The notes below the pieces were generated by a model. It saw nothing but the letters and a program-made list of their open reading frames with translations. It had not been told where the DNA came from and did no database searches. A program made the translations under genes and the position numbers. DNA of 64,000 nucleotides. Origin: Polynucleobacter sp. MWH-UH24A. GTDB lineage: Bacteria > Pseudomonadota > Gammaproteobacteria > Burkholderiales > Burkholderiaceae. The stretch covers positions 496,001 to 560,000 of the forward strand of contig NZ_CP061292.1 in the NCBI RefSeq assembly GCF_018687475.1, given 5' to 3'. Positions 39,486 to 49,303 of this stretch are shown piece by piece. Positions within the stretch are counted from its first letter, which is position 1; every line of letters begins with the position of its first letter.

Positions 39486-39914
39486 TTAAATCAGTTGCCG
39501 TATTGACTCAATGTATGCGTGTGCGTCTAAAGCTTGGCCATTACGCTGAGATTCCCAAAGAGCACGCCCCAAGCATTCCATCATTTGATGATGGGCTTCA
39601 TGCTCAGAATCTAATTTACGACTCAGTTGCTCGGCAACTAACTTGATTCCCGGAGGCTGATCAATTGAAATTTGCTCGCTGATGGATAAGTGCATGGATA
39701 AATGCAAGAAGGGATTAGTTTGTCCTTGTTCAGGGGTAAATTCCTGGACAAGCGCTTCATTGTTCGACAAAATAGCGTGATACTCGGGGTGGAGCTTGAT
39801 CCATGAGCAGGCCATCATCTCAAGGGGTGTTAATACACCCCCAGTTAATTGTTTTTGCCAGGCATTGCAAAAGAATTGCCGAACCTCATCGCGACTTGGA
39901 TTAAACAGCGCCAC
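39486..39914 (-). CDS. DUF1841 family protein
   Basis: A 142-residue protein when started at the GTG at 39914. AAGGA lies eight bases upstream, and the resulting N-terminus VALFNPSRDEVRQFFCNAW matches the family pattern (FNPSR-VR-FF). The core NPFLHLSMHLSISEQISIDQPPGI is typical. The function is unknown. Its start lies 14 bases inside nth, suggesting translational coupling. Longer open reading upstream is inside nth and rejected. No catalytic motif is obvious. Confidence 0.85.
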   Translation of the reverse strand: MALFNPSRDEVRQFFCNAWQKQLTGGVLTPLEMMACSWIKLHPEYHAILSNNEALVQEFTPEQGQTNPFLHLSMHLSISEQISIDQPPGIKLVAEQLSRKLDSEHEAHHQMMECLGRALWESQRNGQALDAHAYIESIRQLI

Positions 39915-40557
39915 GTATTTTTCCTTGATTGGTTTTGTGTCGATAAGAGCATAAAGGCTCAACGATGCATTGTGCACAATCCGGATTGCGAGCCTTACAC
40001 ACATAGCGGCCATGCAAAATCAGCCAATGATGAGCATCGACCTGGTAGTCCTTGGGAATTCGTTTCATGAGTTTATTTTCAACTTGCAGGACATTTTTAC
40101 CAGGGGCCAGACCTGTACGATTAGATACTCGAAAAATATGGGTATCTACTGCAATCGTTGCTTCCCCAAATGCTGTATTGAGGATGACATTGGCCGTTTT
40201 ACGGCCAACACCAGGCAGTGCTTCTAGTTCGGATCGGTTTCTAGGCACTTGTCCGCCGTGGCGTTCAAGTAATATCCGGCAGGTCTCTTGCAAATGCTTT
40301 CCCTTCGTCCTGTAAAGACCGATATGTTGGATATAGGGACGCACTCCTTCTTCGCCAAGTGCGAGGATCGATGCGGGAGTATTCGCAACTGAAAATAAAC
40401 GACGCGTCCCCTTGTTCACCGATACATCAGTAGCTTGTGCAGATAGTAAGACCGCAGTTAATAATTCAAATGGCGAGCTGTATTCCAGTTCGGTGGTTGG
40501 CTTGGGGTTATTTGCCTTCAGTTGCTCAAAAAAAGCAATGCGCTGCTCAGGGTTCAT
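39901..40557 (-). CDS. nth: Endonuclease III (DNA glycosylase/AP lyase)
   Basis: Base-excision repair enzyme removing oxidised pyrimidines. Length is 218 residues. The helix-hairpin-helix LPGVGRKTANV carries the catalytic lysine and VDTHIFRVSNR the catalytic aspartate. The C-terminal 4Fe-4S loop shows the four cysteines C-x6-C-x2-C-x5-C in VCKARNPDCAQCIVEPLC. It is next to an RnfB-like gene, a pairing seen in many proteobacteria (there as rnf-nth). Confidence 0.96.
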   Translation of the reverse strand: MNPEQRIAFFEQLKANNPKPTTELEYSSPFELLTAVLLSAQATDVSVNKGTRRLFSVANTPASILALGEEGVRPYIQHIGLYRTKGKHLQETCRILLERHGGQVPRNRSELEALPGVGRKTANVILNTAFGEATIAVDTHIFRVSNRTGLAPGKNVLQVENKLMKRIPKDYQVDAHHWLILHGRYVCKARNPDCAQCIVEPLCSYRHKTNQGKIRGAV

Positions 40558-40562
40558 GATGC

Positions 40563-41234
40563 TTATGAGCCTGATTGTTTTACACGTGCAATCGCCGCAG
40601 CAATAATTGCGCGTTTACGCTCGATTTCTTCACGTTGTGCTTGGCTTGTTGCTTGACTCTGATCCAATGCGGCTAATTTGGCTTTGGCTTTAGTAGCCAA
40701 TCGCTCCTCTTGGTCGCGCTCTTCGCGTTCGAATCGATTTAAATGGGATTCATAGCGAGCTCTTGCTAGATCTGCTTGAGCGGGCGACCAAGCATTCCAA
40801 CCAGTTTGATCTCCTGTCACATTTAGCATGTGAATGCAATCCACTGGACAGGGGGCAACGCATAGGTCACAGCCAGTGCACCACTCAGGAAGCACGGTGT
40901 GCATTTGCTTGGATGCGCCAACGATGGCATCGACGGGGCATGCCTGAATACACAGCGTGCAGCCAATGCAGGCTTTTGGATCGATCCAAGCAACTGGACG
41001 TGGCCGTTCAACTCCGCACTCTGGGTTAATGGTGCGAGTCTCACCATCTAACGGGTAATTCAGGATTTGGCTAAGACGAATAATTCCTTCTAAACCACCT
41101 GGGGGGCAGCGATTGGGTTTTTCGCCCTCAGCAAGGGCCTCTGCATATCCGCGACAATCTGGATAACCGCATTTCGTACACTGCGTTTGAGGAAGCGTGT
41201 CTTCGAGTAGGTCGGCAAGCGTAATTGAAGGCAT
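40563..41234 (-). CDS. RnfB-like iron-sulfur protein
   Basis: A 223-residue ferredoxin of the RnfB/RsxB family. Domains: the RnfB 4Fe-4S module (Cys19, Cys22, Cys27, Cys43), then two ferredoxin clusters in CIGCTLCIQACP and CTGCDLCVAPCP, and a Lys/Glu-rich coiled tail (about 170-223). The N-terminal membrane helix of true RnfB is absent, and no rnfACDGE genes are present, so it is an orphan soluble form. The electron partner is unknown. It lies five bases before nth. Confidence 0.88.
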   Translation of the reverse strand: MPSITLADLLEDTLPQTQCTKCGYPDCRGYAEALAEGEKPNRCPPGGLEGIIRLSQILNYPLDGETRTINPECGVERPRPVAWIDPKACIGCTLCIQACPVDAIVGASKQMHTVLPEWCTGCDLCVAPCPVDCIHMLNVTGDQTGWNAWSPAQADLARARYESHLNRFEREERDQEERLATKAKAKLAALDQSQATSQAQREEIERKRAIIAAAIARVKQSGS

Positions 41235-41255
41235 GGACTTTCAATCCGATGCAAT

Positions 41256-42527
41256 TTAATTCGCGTCTTGATTGCTTGGATTGGATCGGTGGTGGGCCCG
41301 AATAAATTGCTGGATACGGGGATAAACTTTATTGCGCCAGCGACTTCCAGAGAAAATACCGTAATGTCCGGCACCACTCACTTCGTAATGTTCTTTCCTC
41401 GATTCCTCGATGCCTTTACATAATTTGTGGGCTGCTCGCGTTTGACCGCTGCCGGAGATATCATCCATTTCACCCTCGATTGTCAGCAAGGCTGACTGCA
41501 AAATATCCTGTGGTTTAACGAGCTCGTTGCCAACCATCCAATTCCCATTTGGCAAGGCGTAATCTTTGAAGACAGTACGAATGGTATCTAGGTAATAGTG
41601 AGCATCCATATCCAGTACTGCGTTGTATTCGTCATAAAAACGGATATGGGCTTTTGCATCCTGCTCGTCACCACGAACTAAGTTTTGAAAATAATCCCAA
41701 TGCGATTGAAAATGATTGCTTGGGTTCATGGCAATAAAACCCATGTGCTGCAAGAAGCCAGGGTAGACGCGTCGTCCAGCACCAAGATGAGGCGGCGGTA
41801 CGTTGTAGATCGTATTTGCTTCAAACCATTCAATTGATTTACTCATCGCCAGCGAGTTCACTGCGGTCGGTGATTTGCGAGCATCAATTGGGCCGCCCAT
41901 CATAACTAAGGAGCGTGGTGTACTTTCACCACGTGAAGCCATTAATGAGATGGCGCCGAGAACCGGAACAGTTGGTTGGCACACAGAAATCACATGAAGA
42001 TTTTCAGCACCAATATGACGAACGAAATCTTCAACGTAATGGACGTAATTATCTAAACCAAATACGCCTTGGTCGTTTGGAACCATCCGCGCATCAATCC
42101 AATCGGTGATGTAAACCTTGTGATCTTGCAACATCGTGCGAACGGTATCGCGCAATAAGGTGGAGTGATGGCCGGAGAGAGGAGCAACAATTAAAACAAC
42201 CGGGTCTTGCTTCATTTTGGAGATGACTTCAACATCATCCGAAAAACGCTTAAAACGAACTAGATTACAAAATGGTTTCGCAATGGTAGTTAATTCTTGG
42301 ACGACTACCTCTTTGCCATGGGCATTGACACTACGAATTCCAAATTCAGGTTTCTTATAGTCTTTGCCAAGACGGTGGAGTAGTTCATAACTCGCTGCCA
42401 GACGCTCCGCACCTGGCACCAGGGAGAGTGGGTTAGCTGGATTAACAAAAGTCTCAGCGGTTGTTTTTGCCCACTCCGTTAGGGGTTGCAATAATGCTTT
42501 TTGGAAATCGTAGATTTGATAAAGCAT
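41256..42527 (-). CDS. phaZ: Intracellular poly(3-hydroxybutyrate) depolymerase
   Basis: Mobilises cytoplasmic PHB granules. Length is 423 residues. The nucleophile is Cys183 in VISVCQPTVPVLGA, the lipase-box-like motif with cysteine in place of serine; it agrees in position with the active-site Cys183 known for Ralstonia PhaZ1. The HGHYGIFSG-like end GAGHYGIFSGSRWRN supplies the histidine. No signal peptide, consistent with an intracellular enzyme. The synthase genes are elsewhere. PHB breakdown yields acetyl-CoA, which would feed the glyoxylate shunt (aceA nearby). Confidence 0.93.
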   Translation of the reverse strand: MLYQIYDFQKALLQPLTEWAKTTAETFVNPANPLSLVPGAERLAASYELLHRLGKDYKKPEFGIRSVNAHGKEVVVQELTTIAKPFCNLVRFKRFSDDVEVISKMKQDPVVLIVAPLSGHHSTLLRDTVRTMLQDHKVYITDWIDARMVPNDQGVFGLDNYVHYVEDFVRHIGAENLHVISVCQPTVPVLGAISLMASRGESTPRSLVMMGGPIDARKSPTAVNSLAMSKSIEWFEANTIYNVPPPHLGAGRRVYPGFLQHMGFIAMNPSNHFQSHWDYFQNLVRGDEQDAKAHIRFYDEYNAVLDMDAHYYLDTIRTVFKDYALPNGNWMVGNELVKPQDILQSALLTIEGEMDDISGSGQTRAAHKLCKGIEESRKEHYEVSGAGHYGIFSGSRWRNKVYPRIQQFIRAHHRSNPSNQDAN

Positions 42528-42556
42528 TGAATACTCTCCAGAACCAACAAAGAACC

Positions 42557-43762
42557 CTATTTTGACATGAGAACCCGGGCAATGGCCTGAGCAACCCGAT
42601 CTATATTTTTACTATTCAAGGCAGCAACGCAAATACGTCCAGTGGATAAGGCGTAGATGGCATCCTGCTCTTGGAGTTTTGCGACTTGATCAGCAGTCAA
42701 TCCCGAGTAGGAGAACATCCCCCGTTGTGCTTCAATAAATGAAAAATCGTGCGATATTCCAGCTGCCGCCAGTTTTTCTTTCAGGCCGTGGCGCATCGAT
42801 TTAATCCGATCGCGCATCTGGGCTAATTCATCCTCCCACATTTGACGCAGTTTAGGTGAGTTGAGCACCGTTGCCACAATCGCAGCACCATGGGTTGGGG
42901 GATTTGAGTAATTGGTTCGAATGACGCGTTTGAGCTGAGAGAGGACTCGGGCAGACTCTTCCTTATTTTGAGTCACGATGGACAAAGCCCCAACGCGTTC
43001 ACCATATAAGGAGAATGATTTGGAGAAAGAGCTCGATACAAAAAAGGACATTCCTGAATCCGCAAACATGCGTACAGCGGCCCCATCTTCTTCAATGCCA
43101 TCGGCGAAGCCTTGGTAGGCAATATCTAAAAATGGAATTAACTGTTTTTGTTGGCAAATTGAAATAATCGTTTTCCATTGATCCTTCGTGAGATCGGCAC
43201 CCGTTGGATTGTGGCAACAGGCATGCAAGATGACTAAAGTTTTTGCTGGAAAAGACTCCAAGGATTTCACCATGCCATCAAAGTCAACGCCGCGTGTTTT
43301 GGGGTCAAAGTAGGTGTAATCCAAAACCGGGTATCCCGCAGCCTCAAAAATGCCACGATGGTTTTCCCAGCTCGGCGAGCTAATTGCTGCTTGTGAATTC
43401 GGCTCAAGGCGTTTTACAAAATCTCCACCGACGCGCAGGGCACCAGTACCACCAAGGCACTCTGCGGTGACCACTCGGCCGGCTTGAATTAAGGCCGAAT
43501 CTTTACCAAATAGTAAGTTTTGGACGGCTGAGTTATAGGGGTTCGGTCCTTCAATCGGAATGTAGGCGCGCGGTGCTTCTTTGGCAACCACTTCTTTCTC
43601 GGCTTCGAGAACAGCCCGCAAGAGTGGGACTTTGCCCTCGTCGGTGTAGTAAACCCCCACCCCTAAATTCACTTTGCCTGGTCTTTGGTCGGCGGTATAG
43701 GCCTCGGTTAGGCCAAAAATTGGATCTTTGGGGGCAAGCTGGACGGAAGAAAACAAGTTCAT
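42557..43762 (-). CDS. tyrB: Aromatic amino acid aminotransferase (aspartate family)
   Basis: Class I aminotransferase for phenylalanine, tyrosine and probably aspartate. Length is 401 residues. Family motifs are VNLGVGVYYTDEG, LHACCHNPTGAD and the PLP lysine Lys248 in SSSFSKSFSLYGERVGAL. Aspartate and aromatic aminotransferases are close, and without alignment the substrate preference is not certain. Divergent from uvrB, with 121 bases between. Confidence 0.88.
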   Translation of the reverse strand: MNLFSSVQLAPKDPIFGLTEAYTADQRPGKVNLGVGVYYTDEGKVPLLRAVLEAEKEVVAKEAPRAYIPIEGPNPYNSAVQNLLFGKDSALIQAGRVVTAECLGGTGALRVGGDFVKRLEPNSQAAISSPSWENHRGIFEAAGYPVLDYTYFDPKTRGVDFDGMVKSLESFPAKTLVILHACCHNPTGADLTKDQWKTIISICQQKQLIPFLDIAYQGFADGIEEDGAAVRMFADSGMSFFVSSSFSKSFSLYGERVGALSIVTQNKEESARVLSQLKRVIRTNYSNPPTHGAAIVATVLNSPKLRQMWEDELAQMRDRIKSMRHGLKEKLAAAGISHDFSFIEAQRGMFSYSGLTADQVAKLQEQDAIYALSTGRICVAALNSKNIDRVAQAIARVLMSK

Positions 43763-43883
43763 GTTGGAAATATTAATTAGTTGTTGTAAATCAGGCTCTT
43801 AGAAGCAGTTGGTGGAATTGGAATAAAAACGGCAAAATTGAAGATTATTTGTAAATCGCTAGGTGATTAGTCCTTAGCCATAA

Positions 43884-46058
43884 ATGATAGCCGAGATGCC
43901 AAAGCTCACCCCAAAATCAAGCAGCAAAAAAAAGAAGTCAGAAGCCATGGCTCTTACCGATCCAGCGGGGGTTGTTGAGGCTCTTCCTCTGAAGATGGAA
44001 GAACCAGTAACTCTCGATGAATCGAAGTTTGTTCGTTTCCCAAATTCACCCTATCAGCTCTATCAGCCGTTTCCTCCGGCGGGAGATCAACCGGCAGCAA
44101 TTGATCAGTTGTGCGAAGGACTAGAAGATGGATTGCTCTTTCAAACTTTATTAGGAGTTACCGGTTCAGGCAAAACGTTCACGATGGCGAATGTGATTGC
44201 GAGGATGGGGCGCCCTGCGATTATTTTTGCCCCAAACAAAACACTCGCTGCGCAGTTGTACTCCGAGTTTAGGGAATTCTTTCCTCGCAATGCCGTCGAA
44301 TATTTTGTGAGTTATTACGACTACTATCAGCCCGAAGCCTACGTTCCTCAGCGCGACTTATTTATCGAAAAGGATTCGTCGATTAATGAGCATATTGAGC
44401 AGATGCGCTTATCTGCTACGAAAAGTTTATTGGAACGCCGAGATGTGGTGATTGTGGCAACGGTGTCGGCTATTTATGGTATTGGCAACCCTGGCGATTA
44501 CCACAGCATGGTATTGACCTTAAGGCCTGGCGACAAATTAAGTCAACGGGATATTGTGACGCGACTCATTTCTATGCAGTATGAGCGCAATGAAATGGAC
44601 TTTCAGCGAGGTATTTTTCGGGTCCGCGGTGACACAATCGATATTTTCCCGGCCGAGCACAATGAGTTGGCAATCCGCGTCGAATTATTTGATGATCAGG
44701 TTGAATCACTTCATTTCTTTGATCCATTAACCGGAAAGATTAAGCAGAAATTACCGCGTTTTACGGTCTACCCGAGTTCGCATTATGTGACGCCGCGAGA
44801 GACTGTTTTAAAGGCCATTGAAACCATTAAAGCAGAGTTACGGGAACGCTTAGATGAGTTTGTCAAAGGCAATAAATTGGTGGAGGCTCAGCGTTTAGAG
44901 CAGCGCACCCGATTTGATCTTGAAATGCTCTCTGAACTCGGATTTTGCAAAGGTATTGAAAACTATTCGCGGCATTTGTCGGGGGCAAAGCCGGGTGAGG
45001 CGCCACCCACCTTAGTCGATTACCTTCCCGAGGACGCACTCATGTTCTTAGATGAGAGCCATGTTTTGATTGGGCAACTCAATGGGATGTACAACGGCGA
45101 CCGTTCACGCAAGCATACTTTGGTGGAGTATGGCTTTCGCTTACCATCGGCAATGGATAACCGGCCTTTGAAGTTTCCGGAGTTTGAGACCAAGATGCGC
45201 CAAGCAATTTTTGTCTCAGCAACCCCAGCCGATTATGAAAACCAAAAAACAGGTCAGGTCGTTGAGCAGGTCGTTCGGCCGACTGGATTAGTCGACCCAG
45301 CAATTGAGGTCCTTCCCGCCAGCTCTCAGGTGGATGATTTACTGGGTCAAATCCATGAGCGCGTTAAAGCGGGTGAGCGTGTACTGGTTACCGTGCTTAC
45401 TAAGCGAATGGCCGAGCAACTGACCGAGTATTTGGCTGATAACGGCGTCAAAGTACGTTACGTTCACTCGGATATTGATACGGTCGAGCGCGTTGAAATT
45501 ATTCGGGATCTACGTTTGGGCGTTTTTGATGTCTTGGTTGGCATCAACTTATTGCGAGAAGGTCTTGATATCCCCGAGGTATCGCTTGTCGCCATTTTGG
45601 ATGCGGACAAAGAGGGATTTTTACGAGCCGAACGAAGTTTGATTCAGACCATTGGGCGGGCAGCTCGTAATGTTCATGGCAAAGCAATTTTGTATGCCGA
45701 CAAAATGACCGAGTCCATGAAAAAAGCAATGGGAGAAACTGAGCGCCGCAGAAATAAGCAAATTGCGTTTAACTTGAAGCACGGCATTCAACCCAAAGGG
45801 GTTCAGAAGCGGATTAAAGACATCATTGATGGCGTCTACGATGTTCAGGAAAAGCGCGTGGAGTTGCAAATTGCGCAGCGCAAGGCGCAGTACGAGATGA
45901 TGAGTGAGCGGGAGTTGGCCAATGAGATCAGCCGCCTCGAAAAGCAAATGATGGCTGAGGCCAAAAATCTTGAGTTTGAGAAAGCTGCTACGACGCGCGA
46001 TCAGATTGCTAAAATCAAAGAGTTGGCATTTGGCGCGCTTGCTAAAGATTCCATATAA
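43884..46058 (+). CDS. uvrB: Excinuclease ABC subunit B
   Basis: Damage-verifying helicase-like subunit of UvrABC. Length is 724 residues, with an N-terminal Lys/Ser-rich extension of about 50 residues before the family start at [18 protein letters not shown] sequence. Walker A GVTGSGKT, the beta-hairpin [19 protein letters not shown] helicase motif and the C-terminal UVR domain ([24 protein letters not shown]) are present. ATG at 43896 is an alternative start. No LexA box was found upstream. Confidence 0.97.
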   Translation: MIAEMPKLTPKSSSKKKKSEAMALTDPAGVVEALPLKMEEPVTLDESKFVRFPNSPYQLYQPFPPAGDQPAAIDQLCEGLEDGLLFQTLLGVTGSGKTFTMANVIARMGRPAIIFAPNKTLAAQLYSEFREFFPRNAVEYFVSYYDYYQPEAYVPQRDLFIEKDSSINEHIEQMRLSATKSLLERRDVVIVATVSAIYGIGNPGDYHSMVLTLRPGDKLSQRDIVTRLISMQYERNEMDFQRGIFRVRGDTIDIFPAEHNELAIRVELFDDQVESLHFFDPLTGKIKQKLPRFTVYPSSHYVTPRETVLKAIETIKAELRERLDEFVKGNKLVEAQRLEQRTRFDLEMLSELGFCKGIENYSRHLSGAKPGEAPPTLVDYLPEDALMFLDESHVLIGQLNGMYNGDRSRKHTLVEYGFRLPSAMDNRPLKFPEFETKMRQAIFVSATPADYENQKTGQVVEQVVRPTGLVDPAIEVLPASSQVDDLLGQIHERVKAGERVLVTVLTKRMAEQLTEYLADNGVKVRYVHSDIDTVERVEIIRDLRLGVFDVLVGINLLREGLDIPEVSLVAILDADKEGFLRAERSLIQTIGRAARNVHGKAILYADKMTESMKKAMGETERRRNKQIAFNLKHGIQPKGVQKRIKDIIDGVYDVQEKRVELQIAQRKAQYEMMSERELANEISRLEKQMMAEAKNLEFEKAATTRDQIAKIKELAFGALAKDSI

Positions 46059-46133
46059 ATCAAGCGCTTATCCTTTTTTATCCCCACATTATCTCTATGG
46101 CTTATTCCTGATAAAAATACTCAGGAATATGTT

Positions 46134-46158
46134 ATACTTGACCAGAATTGTCAGGTAT
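46134..46158 (+). promoter_or_regulatory. IscR-binding site (type 1) upstream of iscR
   Basis: A 25-bp element beginning ATACTTGAC and ending GTCAGGTAT matches the E. coli type 1 IscR consensus at 22 of 25 positions. It lies 50 bases before the iscR ATG and suggests repression by [2Fe-2S]-IscR. Confidence 0.8.
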
Positions 46159-46207
46159 TACCCCTCTGGCAATGGCTGTCCATATCAACCCACAACCAAG
46201 GTGATTT

Positions 46208-46777
46208 ATGAGACTTACTACTAAAGGTCGTTTTGCTGTAACTGCAATGATAGATTTGGCCCTGCGTGAAGCGCATGGTCCTGTAACTTTAGCTGGAATT
46301 AGCCAGCGTCAGAAGATTTCTCTTTCGTATCTAGAGCAACTCTTTGGAAAATTGCGTCGCTTTAATATTGTGGAGAGCACGCGAGGCCCTGGCGGTGGTT
46401 ATACCTTAGCCCGTAAAGCTGAAGAGGTGAGCGTGGCCGACATTATTGTGGCCGTGGATGAGCCTCTAGACGCTACTCAGTGTGGTGGCAAAGGAAACTG
46501 CCACAGCGAGGAAGATACCCATAGTCGCTGTATGACCCATGACTTATGGACTAATTTGAATGCCAAGATGGTTGAGTACTTAGACTCGGTCACCTTGCGC
46601 GATTTGGTGAAACAGCAAGAGAGTCGCGGCGTCGTGATTGCAGATATGCGCGAGAAAAAAGTGCGCGTTGAGCCTGCAAAACTGAAAAAGACAGCGGTTG
46701 CTGCGGTAACTAAAAAAGAAGAGGCTCCCAAACGGCCTCTCATCAACTCAGTATTTAATTTAGCAAGACAAGGTTAA
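46208..46777 (+). CDS. iscR: Iron-sulfur cluster regulator IscR
   Basis: Rrf2 family repressor that senses cluster status. Length is 189 residues, longer than E. coli (162), with a Lys/Ala-rich tail. The N-terminal winged helix starts [19 protein letters not shown]. The cluster ligands are Cys92, Cys98 and Cys108 with His111; E. coli has the third cysteine at 104, so the ligand loop here is four residues longer. The type 1 site upstream indicates autorepression. It starts the isc operon. Confidence 0.95.
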   Translation: MRLTTKGRFAVTAMIDLALREAHGPVTLAGISQRQKISLSYLEQLFGKLRRFNIVESTRGPGGGYTLARKAEEVSVADIIVAVDEPLDATQCGGKGNCHSEEDTHSRCMTHDLWTNLNAKMVEYLDSVTLRDLVKQQESRGVVIADMREKKVRVEPAKLKKTAVAAVTKKEEAPKRPLINSVFNLARQG

Positions 46778-46779
46778 GT

Positions 46780-48039
46780 ATGAACGCTCCACTAAAGGCT
46801 GCCTTACAGCCCGTTTCCATCTATAGCCCTAAGCATTTCCCGGTCTATATGGATTACTCGGCCACGACGCCGATTGATCAGCGCGTGGTTGACAAAATGC
46901 TGCCTTATTTGCGGGAGCAATTTGGTAATGCAGCCTCTCGCAGCCATGCATTTGGGTGGGCGGCCGAAGAGGCAGTAGAGGAGGCGCGGGTTGAGGTTGC
47001 CAAATTAGTACACGCCGATCCTCGCGAAATCGTATGGACAAGTGGTGCGACCGAGAGCATTAACTTGGCGCTTAAAGGTGCAGCCCATTTTTATAAAGAG
47101 AAGGGTAAGCACATCATTACGGTGAAGACCGAGCACAAGGCAACACTCGATACCTGCCGCGAGCTTGAGCGTGAAGGATATGACCTTACTTATCTTGATG
47201 TGATGGAAAACGGCCTGATTGATTTTGCGCAGTTTGAAGCTGCCATTCGTCCCGATACCATTTTGGCATCGGTGATGTATGTCAATAACGAAATTGGCGT
47301 GATTCAAGATATTCCACGACTTGGCGAATTGTGCCGCTCGCGTGGCGTCATATTTCATGTGGATGCTGCGCAAGCAACGGGCAAAGTTGAAATTGATCTG
47401 GAGAAGATCAAAGTCGATCTCATGAGTTTCTCGGCACACAAGACCTATGGTCCCAAAGGGATTGGCGCATTGTTTGTGCGCCGCAAACCCCGGGTGCGGA
47501 TCGAAGCCCAAATCCATGGCGGTGGTCACGAGCGCGGAATGCGTTCGGGAACCTTGCCTGTTCATCAGATTGTTGGCATGGGCGAGGCGTTTAAGATCGC
47601 TCGAATCGAGATGGCCGAAGAAGCCGCGCGGATTCGTAAATTACGTGATCGCTTGCTAGCTGGTCTAAAAGACATTGAAGAGGTTTATGTGAATGGCGAC
47701 ATGGACCAACGCGTTGCCCATAACCTCAATATCAGCTTTAACTACGTTGAAGGCGAGTCCATGTTGATGGCATTAAAAGATATCGCCATCTCTTCGGGAT
47801 CGGCTTGTACCTCGGCCTCCTTAGAGCCCTCGTATGTATTACGTGCTTTGGGGCGCAATGATGAGCTTGCCCATAGCTCGATTCGCTTTACGATTGGCCG
47901 CTTTACCACCGAAGAAGAGGTGGATTTCACGATTGCTTTAGTTAAAGACAAGATTGCGAAATTGCGGGAACTTTCTCCCTTATGGGAAATGTACAAAGAT
48001 GGCATTGATCTCAATACGATTCAATGGGCCGCCCATTAA
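46780..48039 (+). CDS. iscS: Cysteine desulfurase IscS
   Basis: PLP enzyme that releases sulfur from cysteine as a persulfide for Fe-S assembly and tRNA thiolation. Length is 419 residues. The PLP lysine is Lys221 in [11 protein letters not shown], and the mobile-loop cysteine is Cys343 in [16 protein letters not shown]. About 15 extra residues precede the family start [10 protein letters not shown]. It is two bases downstream of iscR. Confidence 0.97.
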   Translation: MNAPLKAALQPVSIYSPKHFPVYMDYSATTPIDQRVVDKMLPYLREQFGNAASRSHAFGWAAEEAVEEARVEVAKLVHADPREIVWTSGATESINLALKGAAHFYKEKGKHIITVKTEHKATLDTCRELEREGYDLTYLDVMENGLIDFAQFEAAIRPDTILASVMYVNNEIGVIQDIPRLGELCRSRGVIFHVDAAQATGKVEIDLEKIKVDLMSFSAHKTYGPKGIGALFVRRKPRVRIEAQIHGGGHERGMRSGTLPVHQIVGMGEAFKIARIEMAEEAARIRKLRDRLLAGLKDIEEVYVNGDMDQRVAHNLNISFNYVEGESMLMALKDIAISSGSACTSASLEPSYVLRALGRNDELAHSSIRFTIGRFTTEEEVDFTIALVKDKIAKLRELSPLWEMYKDGIDLNTIQWAAH

Positions 48040-48072
48040 TAGGATTTGATGTTCTAGACAAGGTAAATTGAA

Positions 48073-48459
48073 ATGGCATATAGCGATAAAGTAATTGATC
48101 ATTATGAAAACCCCCGTAACGTTGGTTCCTTTGCCAAGGGCGATGAGCAGGTGGGCACAGGAATGGTTGGTGCGCCGGCATGTGGCGACGTGATGAAATT
48201 GCAAATTCGCGTCAATGATCATGGCGTTATTGAAGATGCGAAATTCAAGACCTATGGCTGCGGTTCTGCGATTGCATCCTCCTCATTGGTGACTGAATGG
48301 GTGAAGGGGAAAACCCTTGATCAAGCCTTAGAGATTAAGAACTCGCAAATTGCGCAAGAGTTGTCGTTACCGCCTGTAAAAATTCATTGTTCCATCTTGG
48401 CTGAAGATGCCATTAAGGCGGCAGTGAAAGATTACAAAGACAAGCATCCTGTTAAATAA
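48073..48459 (+). CDS. iscU: Fe-S cluster scaffold IscU
   Basis: Scaffold on which [2Fe-2S] clusters are built. Length is 128 residues. Cluster cysteines are Cys37 (GAPACGDV), Cys63 ([10 protein letters not shown]) and Cys106, with the HscA recognition motif LPPVKIHC just before the last. The N-terminus [20 protein letters not shown] is standard. Confidence 0.98.
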   Translation: MAYSDKVIDHYENPRNVGSFAKGDEQVGTGMVGAPACGDVMKLQIRVNDHGVIEDAKFKTYGCGSAIASSSLVTEWVKGKTLDQALEIKNSQIAQELSLPPVKIHCSILAEDAIKAAVKDYKDKHPVK

Positions 48460-48466
48460 AACTGCC

Positions 48467-48790
48467 ATGTCCATCACCCTGACTGAAAAAGCCGCTAATC
48501 ACGTCAACCGCAGTTTGCAAAAGCGCGGTAAGGGCTGTGGTTTGCGCCTGGGTGTTCGTACTACGGGCTGCTCAGGTCTTGCCTACCAATTGGAGTATGT
48601 TGATGAAGCTGCTCCAGAAGACCAAGTATTTGAATCTCACGGTATTAAGATTTTTGTTGACCCAAAGAGCCTGACCTATATCGATGGAACTGAGCTTGAT
48701 TTTGTCCGCGAAGGCTTAAATGAAGGATTTAAGTTTCAAAATCCCAATGTGAAAGATGAGTGTGGTTGTGGCGAATCTTTCCGCGTCTGA
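48467..48790 (+). CDS. iscA: Fe-S assembly protein IscA
   Basis: A-type carrier delivering iron or clusters to targets. Length is 107 residues. The three conserved cysteines are Cys35 (TTGCSGLAY), Cys99 and Cys101 (ECGCGESF). The 3' end overlaps the hscB start by 35 bases. Confidence 0.97.
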   Translation: MSITLTEKAANHVNRSLQKRGKGCGLRLGVRTTGCSGLAYQLEYVDEAAPEDQVFESHGIKIFVDPKSLTYIDGTELDFVREGLNEGFKFQNPNVKDECGCGESFRV

Positions 48791-49292
48791 CAACTACTTC
48801 ACTTTTTTTGGCCTTACCCCCCGTTTCATGCTTGATACGTCGGTATTGGATCGCGCGTATTTAGCGATTCAAAAAGAAGTTCACCCCGATCGTCATGCCT
48901 CGGGATCCGATACCGAGCAACGTTTAGCCATGCAAATGGCGACCTATGCCAATGGCGCCTATCGAACCCTGAAAGATCCGATCGCCCGCGGTCTCTACTT
49001 ATGCCAGCTGCATGGTGTTGAGGCCAATCTAGAAACGAATACCGCGATGCCGGTTCAGTTTTTAATGAAACAAATGGAATGGCGCGAAGCCTTAGATGAT
49101 CACGCTGATGATTTGGAGGCTTTAGAGGCACTTGCGATCGAAGTTGAGAAGGCACGTCACCATTCATTGCTGGAACTCACTGATGCCTTTGAGCAGTCAG
49201 CCTATGGTCAAGCGGTGGATATTCTTCGCGGTCTACTCTTTATTAATAAATTTGCCATCGAGCTCGATGACGCAATCGCGCAACTGGTCTAA
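48756..49292 (+). CDS. hscB: J-domain co-chaperone HscB
   Basis: Presents IscU to HscA and stimulates its ATPase. Length is 178 residues from the ATG at 48756; GTG codons 3 and 5 codons later are alternatives that would reduce the overlap with iscA. The J domain has the HPD motif in KEVHPDRHA, preceded by [11 protein letters not shown] and followed by the helical IscU-binding domain. Confidence 0.94.
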   Translation: MSVVVANLSASDNYFTFFGLTPRFMLDTSVLDRAYLAIQKEVHPDRHASGSDTEQRLAMQMATYANGAYRTLKDPIARGLYLCQLHGVEANLETNTAMPVQFLMKQMEWREALDDHADDLEALEALAIEVEKARHHSLLELTDAFEQSAYGQAVDILRGLLFINKFAIELDDAIAQLV

Positions 49293-49303
49293 AGCAAACG
49301 AAT

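Noticed and set aside
43763..43883. LexA box upstream of uvrB
   Set aside because: uvrB is SOS-controlled in E. coli, but no CTG-N10-CAG was found in the gap between tyrB and uvrB.
47005..47565. Minus-strand open frame of 186 codons within iscS
   Set aside because: It is fully antisense to a strongly conserved gene, has no recognisable motif or ribosome-binding site, and follows from the codon pattern of iscS.
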